NCBI GenBank assembly: GCA_038373865.1
Contig: JAXGGA010000018.1
Coordinates: forward strand, 1 to 64,000
Length of the DNA: 64,000 bases
Reading direction: 5' to 3'
Source: Uloborus plumipes
Taxonomy: Eukaryota; Arthropoda; Arachnida; Araneae; Uloboridae
Below, in pieces: positions 32,611 through 45,049 of this stretch. The notes beneath the pieces are model-generated. The model was given only the letters and a program-made list of their open reading frames with translations. It searched no databases and was not told where the DNA came from. Made by a program: the position numbers and the translations under genes. How positions within the stretch are numbered: position 1 is the first letter of the stretch; each line of letters begins with the position of its first letter.

Positions 32611-33093
32611 GTACATATTTGTGGACGATATGAGTGACTTCAGTTTATGTTAAAGCTTTGTATTTCAATTAAAAAGCATTTCTTAAAATTAATTTTAATT
32701 TTTCATAAGTTCAAAATTATTTTGATTTTTGACAAATCATAAACGTTTACTGGTATTGAAATTATACTTTTATTTGACAATAATTATCTGTTCTTATTCT
32801 CCTTCATCAACATTACTCATGTTTGTGACACCTATTACAGGTTAAATTGAAAAAAAATAAAAATTTTAACATGTGTTCCGATTGACCCCTATCAGCGGGG
32901 TGATTCGGAACACCCATAATTTCCTATATATTTTAATAACAACTGCTCAAAATGTTTTGTCTTTCCTTAGAATATCAAAAGTAAAGCAAGACCGAAGTTT
33001 TTACCCAGAAAATCAAATTAAAAAAAAAATCTTTTAACTGCTTTTTTTGCAATCAAAGCTGAAAAGTGTTCCGATTCACCCCATTTTACGGTA

Positions 33094-33701
33094 GATTACA
33101 GATAGAAAGAAATACTTTATTCACTTCATAGGTGTGGTCATATATAAGCATCGTGTCTAGAGGTTTAACAACCAGTTAAACACAAAAGTGTCCTTGGAGA
33201 TGAAGCTTAATGATAATCAAAAGAGCAATTTCAGACTTATTGGTCGTGAATTTTACCTTTAATGCACAGAGTCCTGCAAATGATGTCGTTATCGTCCTTT
33301 TTACAACTTTAATCTGCGCGAAATGCTTCATCGCAAGACAGTGCAACATCTAAAGGAAAAATTACATTTACTTATGTAAAATGTAACCATTTAAACAGCG
33401 TCTTATCGTGATAAATCAAGTCAACGCAATTTGAATTTTTATTTTTCAAATATTTATCGATGCGATGCATTTATAGGTGATGTCAGAAGAAGTGTCAATT
33501 TGACCATGGAAAGTTTCAGTTTTGAAAGATACATATCAGGAAAGTACTCGACTTAAGTAATAATGAAAAAAGTTTAAAATGGTACAATTCAAAAGAGCAT
33601 ACTGCGACATGTTTTTGACCCAAAAATCAAGTGCCCTCGTCTCCTCGTTTTCGAGATAAGGGGTCTTAAAGTTGGGCCGAAAAGTAGCCAAATTTGAAGC
33701 C
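33094..33701. other. Spacer, no recognised feature
   Basis: No gene or repeat boundary was recognised. It lies between the pogo-like element and the small repeat at 33702. Confidence 0.4.
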
Positions 33702-33891
33702 TTGGCAGGGACGTCATTTCGAAATTTTCCGGAGGGGGGGGGAGCAAAGGGTGCATACACAATGTAAAATTTACCAAAAAGTGGCAAAAACCACGCCCAA
33801 TTATATGGCAATACATTTATTTCCCAAAGTCAGGGAGGAGGGGGCAATTGACCCTTCCTGCCCTCCCCCCCCTAAATGACGGGACTTGGCA
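33702..33891. mobile_element. Small GC-ended repeat, copy 2
   Basis: It runs from TTGGCAGGGACGTCATTTC to CTAAATGACGGGACTTGGC and is the reverse complement of the repeat at 20687-20863. Shared interior includes AAAACCACGCCCA and GGGGCAATTGACCC. Both copies have long C or G runs near the same end. Confidence 0.6.
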
Positions 33892-34369
33892 AGAAATTGA
33901 AGCTTCCTCCCGATTTCCCCGTTTGCCGTTTGCTCGGCTCGCATCATTTCCATGTTTGGTCATTTGCAAAGAAAGTAAAAGATATTTTACGTTAACCATT
34001 TACTTGTATGCGCTAAAATAAAGAATGATTATCAAGACTATGACGCGGAAAGCACTGCCGTGGGCAGGTAAAGGGCAGTAACTGCAAAATTTTCGATTTT
34101 CATTTTTTTGCATTTTTGAAATCTATGTTACATTAGTTTTATGGTACAAGCATCTTTTTTTGGTTTCCGATGAAAAAAAACTGTTTTTTAACCAGTGGTA
34201 ATTAGCAGTAACTGCATTTTTCGTTACGATGGGCAGGTAAACGGCAGTATCTGCATGTCTGCAGGATGAACATAATATGAATCGCTGTGCAAAACTTGCA
34301 TCAAGCCGCAAAAACCGTTTTCCTTTGTACCTAAACAGAGCGAAAGTAGGGGTGTCCTAATGGGAGGTC

Positions 34370-35560
34370 ACGGGAGGTCATTGGTTGCACTTGAATGTTC
34401 CCAAGGGGGTGTTTTATTCATTTTTGGGGTGAATCAGTGTTAATATCAATGTAGACTTGAGTGAGACAAATTGGCATTTCCACTTGGCGATATATCGCCA
34501 AGCTTTTGGTCGCCAAGTGCTTGTCGCCAACTTGGTAATATATCGCCAAATTGGCGACAAATTTGGCGAAAAAAATTATTTTATGAGTTTGGGCTCAATT
34601 TAGCGCTTTTGGCGGTATTTTGCGAAAAATCCACTGAATGATGCAAAAATCGGCGATATTTTGAAAATGAATCGTTGTAAATCATTTTTTGCATTATTCG
34701 TGGTACATTAGGGGCGTAAATGTTTGAATTGTTATCTTGCTTATTCCAAGCACTATTTAAACATTTAAGGCATCTACTAAGAAATTTACACGTAAAAGGA
34801 AGTAGTGTGGGGTCCATACCAGGTTTTTTTCTTTCAAATAAAGTTTCTCTCCACTAGCAGACAATATTTTTCACGATTTCAAAGATACACAAGCCAAACT
34901 TGGCAGACGACAAACAAAAATGCAGCAATGAAATGATTTTATTTACATTGTTTTGTTTTCTTTTAATTACAGTTGCTTTCATATTAACAGACGATAGTTT
35001 TTGTAGTTTAATCCCTAGCTTTTTTAATAGTACTATAAAAAAAATCGTCAGCACAACAAGCATTTCAAGCGCTCTTTTTCTCAAAGTGATTTCTTGTTTT
35101 GATGCAAATTACAAAGCATTAATTGATTTGTAGTAATTTTAAAACATCTGATGTGAACGCCACACTACTTCCTTTTACGTTTAAGTTCCATAATAAATAC
35201 CTCAAGTGTTAAAATACTACATTAGAGTGAGCAAGATAACAATTCAAACATTTACACCCACAGTTTGTCCCGAATCAATGCAAAATAATGTTTTCAATGA
35301 TTTATTTTCTAAATATCACCAATTTTAACATTATTAAGTGATTTCTTCACAAAATATGCCCAATAGCGCCAAATTGAATCCAAATTTTTTAAAAAAATCA
35401 TTTTTTCACCAAATTTGTCGCCAACTTGGTGGCAAACACTTGGCGACCAAAAGTTTGGCGATATATCACCAAGTGGTTGTACCAAATCATATTACTCAAT
35501 TAGCATTGAAATTAACATTGATTTAGCCCACAAAGGGGTAAAAGACCCCCTTGGGAACAT
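34370..35560. repeat. Nested palindrome rich in TTGGCGA
   Basis: The left arm (AATGTTCCCAAGGGGGTG at 34393, CACTTGGCGATATATCGCC at 34482, AAAGGAAGTAGTGTGG at 34796) is mirrored at about 35550, 35470 and 35165. Repeated TTGGCGACAAATTTGGCGA-type sequence occurs in both arms. The loop of about 350 bp (34820-35160) has only AT-rich frames. It lies wholly inside the 34055-36428 element and is probably a later insertion. Confidence 0.7.
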
Positions 35561-35654
35561 TCGAATGCAACCACAAGGGGAGGTGCACAACTAGACCACC
35601 CTCATAGCCTACATACCAAACTAGAAGCGTCTACGGCATATAGTTTTTGAGTTA

Positions 35655-35712
35655 TACGACATACATACATACATACGCACATACATAGAAACATACGTAC
35701 GTACATACAGAC
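35655..35712. repeat. ACAT microsatellite
   Basis: Imperfect ACAT/ACGT tetranucleotide repeats (ACATACATACATACATACG and onward), followed by CAGACGTTACGAGAAAACTC. Such a junction is common near the ends of arthropod retroelements, so the region may be a retroelement fragment. Confidence 0.7.
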
Positions 35713-36880
35713 GTTACGAGAAAACTCATCGTAATTAACTGGGGCATGGTCGAAAAGGATATTTCGGCTGTTTATATGTTAGTAGGTACATATGCACGTG
35801 CTGATAGGTCGAAAAAACTACTCAACATTCATTCGGGGGCGAGCAAAATTAAAATATAGACCGAAATTTGAGTGAAATTTTCTTCGAGATCACAATACTT
35901 CCTTCACTAAGTAAAAGAAAGTAAAAATGGCTGAAGAATCATCAAGTTGTGCTTCATATTTTGCATAATACAATACAGTTTCATTATACTTTTTAATTAT
36001 ATTTCGCTTTCGTTTATATTAAATCTATATCAAGGAACACGGTATTTATGTATATTTTTAAATAAAACATATCATTCACAATGCAATAATATATTTCGTA
36101 ATAACATATCTACTTCGCATGTTGTCGAATATGTAAATACTGGACATTTAATAGCATACTCTGCAGTTACTGCCGACTGCCAGTCAATTCCACATGACAA
36201 TTAGAGTGAAAAGGGCAGGTAAAGGGCAGTATCTGCTTTACCTCTCTTTGCGCTTGCAAAATCAAAATTCAATCGATTACCCCAAAAATATATCGGTATA
36301 AACATATAGTATCGCCTATGTTCGAAGTTCAATGTTTTATTGATCTTTGTGGGAAATCAAAAACGCGTTTCTTCAAATATCTCGAAAACTCATTTTTGCA
36401 GATACTGCCGTTTACCTGCCCACGGCAGAGCAGAGAGCTTTATCCAGAGGAGCGAAAACTTAAGTTTTCGCTTAATAAAAGTTAAAGTTTTATCTTTTTA
36501 CGCATGATAACCATACATTTTTAGCATTTTAGCTATTTTAAGCTTTTTTTACTGAACTAAGTTATATGTGTTAATCATTATAAGTTAAAATATAGTGTAC
36601 GTTTTTCTTAATAATTCAGGATAATTAATATAAATAAGTATGAAGAGCAGCTAATATGAGCTCATGTACAAAAAATGAAATAAATAGTCTTTGAGATAGA
36701 AATTAAATTGTCATGGATTATGATGTTAGAAATGACTAACAAAATTGTAAATCAACACAAGTTTTAGCTTTCTTTTCTGTAAAAGTAGAAAATAGGGGGG
36801 AAATCATGAAATAAGGCCTGATGCATTGAAACAAAAACCGCTCAAAACTATTGAGTCGAAAAAGCACAACTTAATAAAAA

Positions 36881-38728
36881 CTAGCTGCGTGGCCCGGCGT
36901 TGCACGAGCTGTAAAGTAGTGAAGGCAGTTTGAGAAAACTACTCGCCGCCAAGGCGGCTCGCCTTGAAGTAGAGAGGAAAGTTTAAATAACCTACTCGCC
37001 GTCAAGGCGGCTCGGCTTTAAAGTAGCGAGGAGAGTTTCAACTAACTACTCGCCACCAAGGCGGCTCGCCTTTAAAGTAATGAGGAAAGTTTAAACAGTT
37101 TACTCGCCGTCAAGGTGGCTTGACTTTACAGTAGCGAGGAAAGTTTCAATAAACTATTCGCCGCCAAGGCGGCTCTCCTTTAAAGTACAAAGGAAAGTTC
37201 CAACAAATTACTCCCCGCTAAAGCGGCTCGCTAAAAAGTTTTCCTGCATCAAAGAATCAATCGAATTGTTTGCACATGCTTCCTTAACAAAAAAAAAAAA
37301 AAAAAAAAGACGACGTCAAGTAGTGCATACTTAGCACTCTCCCTAAATAACAAATAAAATTCCTTACCAAAAACAATTATTTCCAAACCGCTTTCTTCCT
37401 GTAAAATTAATTGCAAAATTCTAAACGAAAAAGTTCTTTTAATATTTGGATCGCAGCCAAAAAAAGTCCATTCTAAAAACAGCAATTGCAATTTTATTTA
37501 AAAACACATTTTCAAAATGGTATACCAGAGAAAAAATATAAGTCATTAATAATTAGAATAAAAACAATTGTTAGAACTTTGTTGTAACACGTATTCAAAA
37601 TGACAATGGAAAGAAATAACACTTTTAATTTTAAAGAGTTCAATAATTTAATTAACGTTTTAATTTAAAATGGCAACGGTAAGAAATAAATTTCTTGGAA
37701 TTTTATATAGTTCAATAATTTAATTAACGCTTTAATTTAAAATGGCTAACGGAAAGAAATAAAAGTCTTGGAATTTTAAATAGTTCAACAATTTAATTAA
37801 CGTTAAAATTTAAAATGGCTACGGAAAGAAATAAGTGTTGGAATTTTAAATAGTTTAATAATTTAATTAACGTTTTAATTCAAAATGGCAACGGTAAGAA
37901 ATAAAAGTCTTGGAATTTAAAATAGTGCAATAATTTAATTAACGCTTTAATTTAAAATGGCGACTGAAAGAAATAAATGTCTTGTAATTTTAAATAGTTC
38001 AATAATTTAATTAAAGTTTTAATTCAAAATGGCAACGGTAAGAAATAAAAGTCTTGGAATTTTAAATAGTTCAACAATTAATTAACGTTTTAATTCAAAA
38101 TGGCAACGGTAAGAAATAACAGTCTTGGAATTTTAAATACTTCAATAATTTAATTAACGTTTTAATTCAAAATGGCAACGGTAAGAAATAAAATTTTGGA
38201 ATTTAAAATAGTGCAATAATTTAATTAACGCTTTAATTTAAAATGGCAACTGAAAGAAATAAATGTCTTGGAATTTTAAAAGTGCAAAGAATTTAATTAA
38301 CGTTTTAATTTATATCTCAGCTATTTAACGTCGTACAATTACGCGGTTGGTCTTATTGTCTTCCTTAGAAAATTTCAAATCGAATGGTATTATGTTTGAT
38401 TCTTTACGCTCAGCGATTTTTGAGGAGTTCAAGCTTCAGACGGAATTTTAAATAGTTCAATAATTTAATTAACGCTTTAATTTAAAATGGCAACGGAAAG
38501 AAATAAATGTCTTGGATTTTTAAAAGTGCAAAGAATTTAATTAACGTTTTAATTAATATCTCAGATAATTAACGTCGTACAATTACGCGGTTGGTCTTAT
38601 TGTCTTCCTTAGAAAATTTCGAATCGAATGGTATTATGTTTGATTCTCTATGCTCAGCGGTTTTTGAGGAGTTCAAGCTTCAGACGGACAGACAGACAGA
38701 CAGACGCGGACAGATTTTAATAGTAGTA
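36881..38728 (+). mobile_element. CTAGCTGCGTG modular repeat, copy A
   Basis: The order is: head CTAGCTGCGTGGCCCGGCG; about six 54-bp units (36940-37230) with the palindromic core GCCGCCAAGGCGGC; a unique part with CGTTTAGAATTTTGC-like sequence (37240-37500); about ten 70-72-bp units (37590-38330) with AAAATGGCAACGGTAAG; then the tail block GTCGTACAATTACGCGG to GTTCAAG; then CAGA repeats and GCGGACAGATTTTAATAG. The tail block occurs twice (38330-38440 and 38552-38700). Not classified: Helitron-like or a retroelement end are both possible. Confidence 0.75.
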
Positions 38729-38729
38729 A

Positions 38730-40139
38730 CTAGCTGCGTGGCCCGGCTTGGAAAGTTTCAACAAACTACTCGCCACCAAGTCGGCTCGCCTTTAAAGTAA
38801 TGAGAAAAGTTTAAATAGTTTACTCGCCGTCAAGGCGGCTCGCCTTTACAGTAGCAAGGAAAGTTTCAATAAACTACTCGCCGCCAAGGCGGCTCGCCTT
38901 TAAAACATCAAGGAAAGGTTAAACAAACTACTCCCCGCTAAAGCGACTCACTAAAAAGCTTTCCTGCATCAAAGAATCAATCGCGTTTATTTGCTCATGC
39001 TTCCTCAAAAAGAAAGACGATGTCAAGTAGCGCATACTTAGCACTCTCCCTAAATAACATATAAAATTCCTTTCCAAAAACAATTATTTCCAAACCGCTT
39101 CCTTCCTGTAAAATTAATTGCAAAACTCTAAACGAAAAAGTTCTTTTAATATTTGGATCGCAGCCAAAAAAGTCCTTTCTAAAAACAGCAATTGCAATTT
39201 TATTTATAAACACATTTTCAAAATGGTACCAGAGAAAAAATATGTCATTAATAATTAGAATAAAAACAATTGTTAGAACTTTGTTATAACACGTATTCAA
39301 AATGACAATGGAAAACAATAACACTCTTTCAATTTAAAAAGTTCAATTTAATTAACGTTTTAATTTAAAACCGCAACGGAAAGAAATAAATATCTTGGAA
39401 TTTTAAATAGTTCAATAATTGAATTAACGTTTTAATTCAAAATGGCAACGGTAAGAAATAAATGTCTTGGAATTTTAAATAGTTCAATAATTTAATTAAC
39501 GTTTTTATTCAAAATAGCAACGGTAAGAAATAAAAGTCTTGGAATTTTAAATAGTTCAACTATTTAATTAACGCTTTAATTTAAAATAGCAACGGAAAGA
39601 AACAAAAGTCTTGGAATTTTAAATAGTTCAATAATTTAATAAACGCTTTAATTTAAAATGGCAACGGAAAGAAATAAATGTCTTGGAATTTTAAATAGTT
39701 CAACCATTTAATTAACGCTTTAATTTAAAATAGGTACGGAAAGAAACAAAAGTTTTGGAATTTGAAATAGTTCAATAATTTAATTAACGCTTTAATTTAA
39801 AATGGCAACGGAAAGAAATAAATGTCTTGGAATTTTAAATAGTTCAGCCATTTAATTAACGCTTTAATTTAAAATAGGTACGGAAAGAAACAAAAGTTTT
39901 GGAATTTTAAATAGTTCAATAATTTAATTAACGCTTTAATTTAAAATGGCAACGGAAAGAAATAAATGTCATGGAATTTTAAAAGTGCAAAGAATTTAAT
40001 TAACGTTTTAATTAATATCTCAGCTAATTAACGTCGTACAATTACGCGGTTGGTCTTACTGTCTTCCTTAGAAAATTTCGAATCGAATGGTATTATGTTT
40101 GATTCTTTACGCTCAGCGGTTTTTGAGGAGTTCAAGCGT

Positions 40140-40188
<49 letters not shown>

Positions 40189-40211
40189 GCGGACAGATTT
40201 TAATAGTAGTA
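38730..40211 (+). mobile_element. CTAGCTGCGTG modular repeat, copy B
   Basis: It starts directly after copy A with CTAGCTGCGTGGCCCGGC and repeats the same modules with fewer 54-bp units (about four) and about nine 70-72-bp units (39340-40010). It ends with a longer CAGA array (40139-40190) and GCGGACAGATTTTAATAG. The head-to-tail arrangement shares the junction TAGTAGTAACTAGC. The array-length differences point to unequal exchange. Confidence 0.75.
40139..40190. repeat. CAGA microsatellite at the copy B tail
   Basis: About twelve CAGA units. The corresponding place in copy A (38685-38705) has only about five, and copy C about three. It is a variable tail marker of the family. Confidence 0.9.
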
Positions 40212-40277
40212 ATAATTAAATACACACAGAGAAATTTAAAATAGGAAAGTTGGGTTTTGAGTTGCGAAAACTGTGTA

Positions 40278-41653
40278 GGGGAAAGTTGGGTAAAACCGGG
40301 TAGTCGGGAGCAAACCGGGTACCCCCTTCTAGCCTCCGTAAGCGCTCCAATCGCGTGAAAAACAGAAGAACTACCTTCCACCTTGATGAAGAAGCAGTGG
40401 CGATTGCATCAGAACGCAATAGACATGCTTATCTCGTTCCTGTGAAGAAAATTCTATTTGAGTGGTTTTTGCTTACGATTTTTGAGCAAAACAAAACCGA
40501 ATTGTACTACGTTCCTGTTTCTGCAAGAATAAAGGTATGTAGCTATCTTTGTACAGTATTTAATTACCTTCATTATCATTGTAAGTATTTGTCTGTAGCG
40601 TTCTGTATAGTCATTTGACGCCATGTCTTATGAAAGCTTTATGTGCGGGGTGAATCCGGGTACTAACTGAGGGGCAAAACCGTGTACCCGGTTTCACCCC
40701 TTGATTTTTAAAACATAAGTCTATTATATAATGAAAAAACAATTTTTTTTTCCACCTATTTGCAGCCACTCGATGTAACCTTCATGGCACCTCTCAGCAA
40801 CTACTATCAACAAGAAGTGTGCCAGTGGCCGATTATATGCATCCAGGCAGGCTAATGACAATTCATCAAGTTGCCAAACTCTTTGGCAGTGCCTTTTTGA
40901 AAGCAGCTATGATGCAAACAGCAACAAATGGATTCAAACAGACAGGCATATATCCACTAAACAGAAACATATTTCCAGAACACATCTTCGCGCCATCACT
41001 GACCACAGATAGACCAATGTCTGAACCAAGACCTAAAGAAAACGCAAAGGAAGCTCCAAGTAGTCCATACAGCCAAGAAAGAAAGACAAGGGCGAAGGAG
41101 GACAAAAGAAAAGGTAAAACTGTAATTTTGACGGGCTCCCCATACAAACGTCAATTTCAATCTACACTAGAAGCGAAGAAAAATAAAAATGATAAAAAGA
41201 AGACAAAAGGTGGATACAAAAAAAAACCTGATGGAAAGAAAAATGAATCAAAGAAAAGGCAACAGCAAAAAATTAAGTCTAAAGACAGTTAAACTAACTT
41301 ACAGCTCATTAATGTGTCCTGTTATACTAATTATGATATTTTATGACAGCAGTCAACACATGTTGCTAAATAAAACTTGAATTTTGTGGAAACTTTTAAA
41401 TTTTTTATTTTCCCATAGCAATAACATATCTACCCGGTTTTACCCCACTAGTGGGGCAAAACCGGCCAAAATGACTTTTTTTACAAAAAAATTTGTAAAA
41501 ATTCAGAAAAAAAAACTGAACTGTTTTCAAGACTGCGGTTCCATTAACAGATAAGTAGAGCATACTTTAGCCAAATTTTGTTCCTCTGTGTTAAAAACTG
41601 TGAGTTTTGGGAGCCTTCAAACCTTAGGTACCGGGTTTTACCCTACTTTCCCC
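40278..41653 (+). mobile_element. Tigger/pogo-type element with GGGGAAAGTTGGGT ends
   Basis: The ends GGGGAAAGTTGGGTAAAACC and mirrored GGTTTTACCCTACTTTCCCC are flanked by TA (40276-40277 and 41654-41655). Inner repeats of ACCGGGTA/TACCCGG occur at both ends. It holds the 3' half of a DDE transposase gene on the plus strand. The 5' half, with the helix-turn-helix and first catalytic residues, is missing, so it is an internally deleted copy. Confidence 0.85.
40751..41292 (+). pseudogene. Tigger/jerky-type DDE transposase, C-terminal half
   Basis: From 40751 the frame reads STYLQPLDVTFMAPL, then SNYYQQEV, the conserved QPLDV block of DDE_1 transposases. It shifts frame near 40820 and continues as MTIHQVAKLFGSAFLKAA, then NGFKQTGIYPLNRNIF, then FAPSLTTDRPMSE, and a lysine-rich tail (KKNKNDKKKTKGGYKKK) to a stop at 41290. 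The frameshift and the missing front make it inactive. A polypyrimidine tract with CAG just before CCACTCGATG looks like a splice acceptor, but the STYLQ codons upstream argue that this is coding. Confidence 0.8.
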
Positions 41654-41655
41654 TA

Positions 41656-43500
41656 CCTGTCAGTCTATCTATTGGTCAGTTCTTCTGCCCCCCCCTCCCG
41701 CGCCCGCAATAACTTTTGAGTGCATAGTTCGATTCGATTTTTTTTTAAGTCGAAATATCTTAGCGAGGATAACACAATCCCATGTTCGACTTTTTGATTT
41801 GAATAATATTTCATTCAATTCCGAATTTTCGATTTTTTTCCCGGCCTTCCCTTATGACTTTTGAGGGAAACAAGTCTGATTAGACCGAACAGTTTTTTTT
41901 CCGAAATATCTCAGAGAAAACACCTCATTCCTGTTTGATTTTTTGTTTGAAAAAAAATTTCATTTATAATTTTGATATTGTTTAAAGCTGTTTTTCCTCT
42001 TTAAAGAGCTCTCTGCTTTCCACTTCATAGGCTTGATAATAGCTTTTTGCTTTAGCACACACATTTAAAGTAAAAGATTATTGTAAAGCCGTCTTTCACA
42101 AGCTTTGCAGGTGACCAGAAACGGGAATTAGGTTTCTCGTTAGGTGCAAATAATGAAATCGCTCCGCAGCTTCCCGATTTCATTATAACTCGATAAAATT
42201 GGCAATTTTTCAAAAAAAAAAAATCAGCTGACTTTAGGTCCTTATATTTCGATAACGGGGGCGCGAGAGCAAAAACGCAGGCGTCCAGAAACATGTTTAC
42301 AATGCTCTTTCGATTGGTACCCATTAAAAAAAAATCATTATTCCATGATCGAGTACTTTCCTGGTTAGAAAATAAAATTAATAGGATATTTAAACAACAC
42401 AAAAGAAACATTTTTTTTTTAATTAGGGACAAGGTAAAGGTAAATAGTATTACCCCCTATTTGAGGGGAGGGTTATGTTTAAGCGTTAGCGATCTGATGC
42501 TAATGTTACAGATCTGACAAATATACAGATTTCATACTTAATGTACCTAATACATGACCTAAGTAAGCAATATAATACAGTAGATGCCGGTTTATAGAAT
42601 CAGTGCGTAGTTAAATCGGCCGCTTTAATGAATCAAATTGCCAAAAGCTGAACAAATTCCATACTTATTGAAATAGCAGCAATTTAAAAACATTTTTATT
42701 AACTGAAATTATAAATAATCATTTGAGGTAGAAAAAACACTTAACTGAAAACACAAAAATAAAAACAAAAAATTAAATCAAATTAAACAAAAAATTAAAA
42801 AATAGTTATACTTTTTACAATTTTGACGTTTTTTTTTTTTTTTTTTTTGGAATTTCTTTAGACTTTACTAATTTTACCACCTTATTTCTCACACTTTTCT
42901 TAAATTTTCTCACTGCTTTGTAAAAAGTATTGGCTGAAAGTAAGAAAGAAATAAAAAATAAACACTAGCTTTTATATTTAGAAACGAATACAATAATTAC
43001 TTAGAATATATTAATATTTACACAGCTTTTTTTTGTAACATAACCAATAAAATTAGAGACTGATTCAAGTTAGTTGAAAGTTCAAATTAGTGTGACAATT
43101 TTTGTTTTCCAAACAGACAAATAGGTTAATAATCCTAAAATCAAAATAAAGTACAATTCTTAAAACTAGCTTAAAAAAAGAATTAAATTGAAGACAGAGT
43201 CTGGCGGGAGAGGGAGATTTGCTTTTCTATTTTTAAACATAATTATGTTTTTGGTGCAGTAGTTACAAACGAATGTCTGAATATTGATGTAAATTAAAAG
43301 AGGGTAAAAAACGGAGATAATTTTGTTTGAGAACTCAAATTTTGGCGAAAAAAGTAATACTTTTGAAGAATATTTAAAAAATGAACTACATTTCAACAAT
43401 GAGAAAATTTGGCAGGAAAAACGATGCACATAAAATGATCTTTGTACTTTAAAATTGAACTCATTACATGAAGAAAGACTTGAGAAAAAACATCGATTAC
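41656..43500. other. AT-rich DNA with fragments
   Basis: No gene was found. It includes a diverged internal repeat near 41700-41960 (TTTTTCCGAAATATCTCAG-type lines occurring twice), a possible Tigger-type end near 42577 (ACAGTAGATGCCGGTTTATAG) and a T-run at 42831. Confidence 0.4.
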
Positions 43501-43540
43501 GCATGCATCAGTTTCATAACAAATGGCTTCTACTTTGACG

Positions 43541-44075
43541 CTGCCGACATGATGCGCTGCAGACATGACGAATTTCCGGCAATATGATAGCTAATTAGAT
43601 TCGAAAATTAAAACACCTCATTATGTTCTTGGCCAATAAGTGTTTTTTCTATTATGCAAAAATAGTTTGAAAAATTAATTTATGTTGCGTTTTAATTTCT
43701 GCTGCCGACATGATTTTTCATTTGGTAAAAACAGAAAAGTAAAGATTAAATTCAATGCAACTGAAGTGAAAACTTTCAACTAGGAACTTTTTCATCACAC
43801 ATAAGGGCTTCACATCACGCAATCTATTGGTGCCAAAAAGTGTTTTGTTTAGAAATATATAAATAAGTGTGCGCTCCTGTCATGATAAGAAAACTTGTGA
43901 CGAGCATAAATTGCTTTTTTATTGATATAAATTCATTTTTTCTAAAGCACAGGAGTTAATCTTCATAGATTGACACAAGCGCCTTGTTTCATTTAATATT
44001 TGTTTCTGCGGCAATGTTTTAAAATGCACAAAATTTTCTTGAAATTTGCATGTTTGACGGGCTGCCGACATGATT
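43541..44075. repeat. Diverged repeats of GCTGCCGACATGAT
   Basis: GCTGCCGACATGAT occurs at about 43541, 43700 and 44061, and the flanks share loose AT-rich similarity. The spacing is irregular (about 160 and 360 bp), so this is an old, eroded repeat. Confidence 0.45.
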
Positions 44076-44399
44076 TTGAAGCAATAAAAAGACTTCCATC
44101 GTCATATACTAGAGAAGTCTGAAAATTTTGTCTTGGATCGTATGTGCGACGAAGTTTATTGCATGAAAAAGAAAACAAATTGGTTTTTATTCGGAAGTGC
44201 TTGAGAATTTCATTTGTGACTTAAATTAACACATTTTCTGATATATTTCTTTCCCTAATATTTCTCAAAATTTTAATTGAAATTGTTTTCGAGGTGTTTT
44301 TAATAAATTAATTGGTACAGATGGAAGTACACCAACACAGAAAACAACGAAAAATGTTTTATGTGTTACATAAAAAAGGAAAGAAAATATTAAAGAAAG

Positions 44400-44820
44400 A
44401 AATAAGTATTTTTACTTTAGCAATAAATATTCGTTTACACTTTTCATAAATGACGCAATTTTATTTGAAAATGTAATAGCGAATAAGATATCTACAAATA
44501 ATATCTTCTTATACAGAGGAGAAAATGGGAAATACATATTTCAATGCTTTAAATATTTACTTACTTTTTTCGTAAATGATGTAATTTTATTTGAAGTGAT
44601 GCATAATACGATATCAATAAGTAATATCTTCTTACACAGTAGTGAAAATGAAAAAAGGCATTTTATGCTTATGATATTAGCGTGAGAGAGCGTTTTTCCC
44701 AAAAGATGTGTTTATTGAACAGTAATTGGTAAAAAGTTATCAGTAAGTTGTATTTTCTTGCACACGGGAGGATAAAAGAAATACGCATTTCAATACTTAA
44801 CAGATTTATCCTTTGATTTA
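44400..44820. repeat. 125-bp tandem repeat, two to three units
   Basis: AAATGACGCAATTTTATTTG (44449) recurs as a close variant near 44574, and ATATCTTCTTATACAG as ATATCTTCTTACACAG. A third, weaker unit follows (GTATTTTCTTGCACACGG near 44750). Non-coding. Confidence 0.65.
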
Positions 44821-45049
44821 ATCCTCCAACACAGTCGCTATGAATTCAAATATGAACTCCTGCTGATAAGCAAGTGTTGCAAAACACTTGATTATACTGG
44901 AATTTTAATTTGGGTCTCGAAGTAATATTTGGACGTAATCTTTCAGATAAACGCTCTTTGAAAAATGTTGTTGTTATCCTGTGAGAGCTAGGCTGACAAT
45001 TTTGGGGTGCGCTGCTTCACTTTTCCAGCTGTACCGTCATTTGGTTTGG

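Larger units (their letters stand above)
31414..33091 (+). mobile_element. Pogo-like element, CCGTAAAATGGGG family, copy 2
   Basis: The same ends as the copy at 14311 are flanked by TA (31412-31413 and 33092-33093). It is 1678 bp long because it carries a 383-bp MITE (31621-32003). Without that, about 1.29 kb remains, matching copies 1 and 3. Its C-terminal tail reads on the plus strand. Confidence 0.85.
34055..36428. mobile_element. 2.4-kb TIR element (CTGCCGTGGGCAGG ends)
   Basis: The ends CTGCCGTGGGCAGGTAAA and the mirrored TTTACCTGCCCACGGCAG share over 30 bases and extend into GGCAGTAACTGCAAAA. AGCA flanks both sides (34051-34054 and 36429-36432). Subterminal copies of GGGCAGGTAAA sit at 34230 and 36211. 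No transposase was found. The superfamily is not recognised, and the AGCA match could be chance at four bases. Confidence 0.75.

Noticed and set aside
34900..35133. A 77-codon frame in the loop of the TTGGCGA palindrome with membrane-like character
   Set aside because: Hydrophobicity follows from T-rich DNA. An overlapping frame of equal length exists on the other strand, and no homology was recognised.
40355..40765. A first exon (60 codons) joined by a phase-0 intron to the Tigger transposase at 40766
   Set aside because: GTATGT and a polypyrimidine-CAG are present, but the codons just before 40766 (STYLQ) already fit the conserved transposase block, so the acceptor overlaps coding sequence. 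The upstream peptide matches nothing I recognise.
42052..42432. A 126-codon minus-strand frame
   Set aside because: No similarity to a known family, A/T tract-rich, no supporting splice or neighbouring coding signal.
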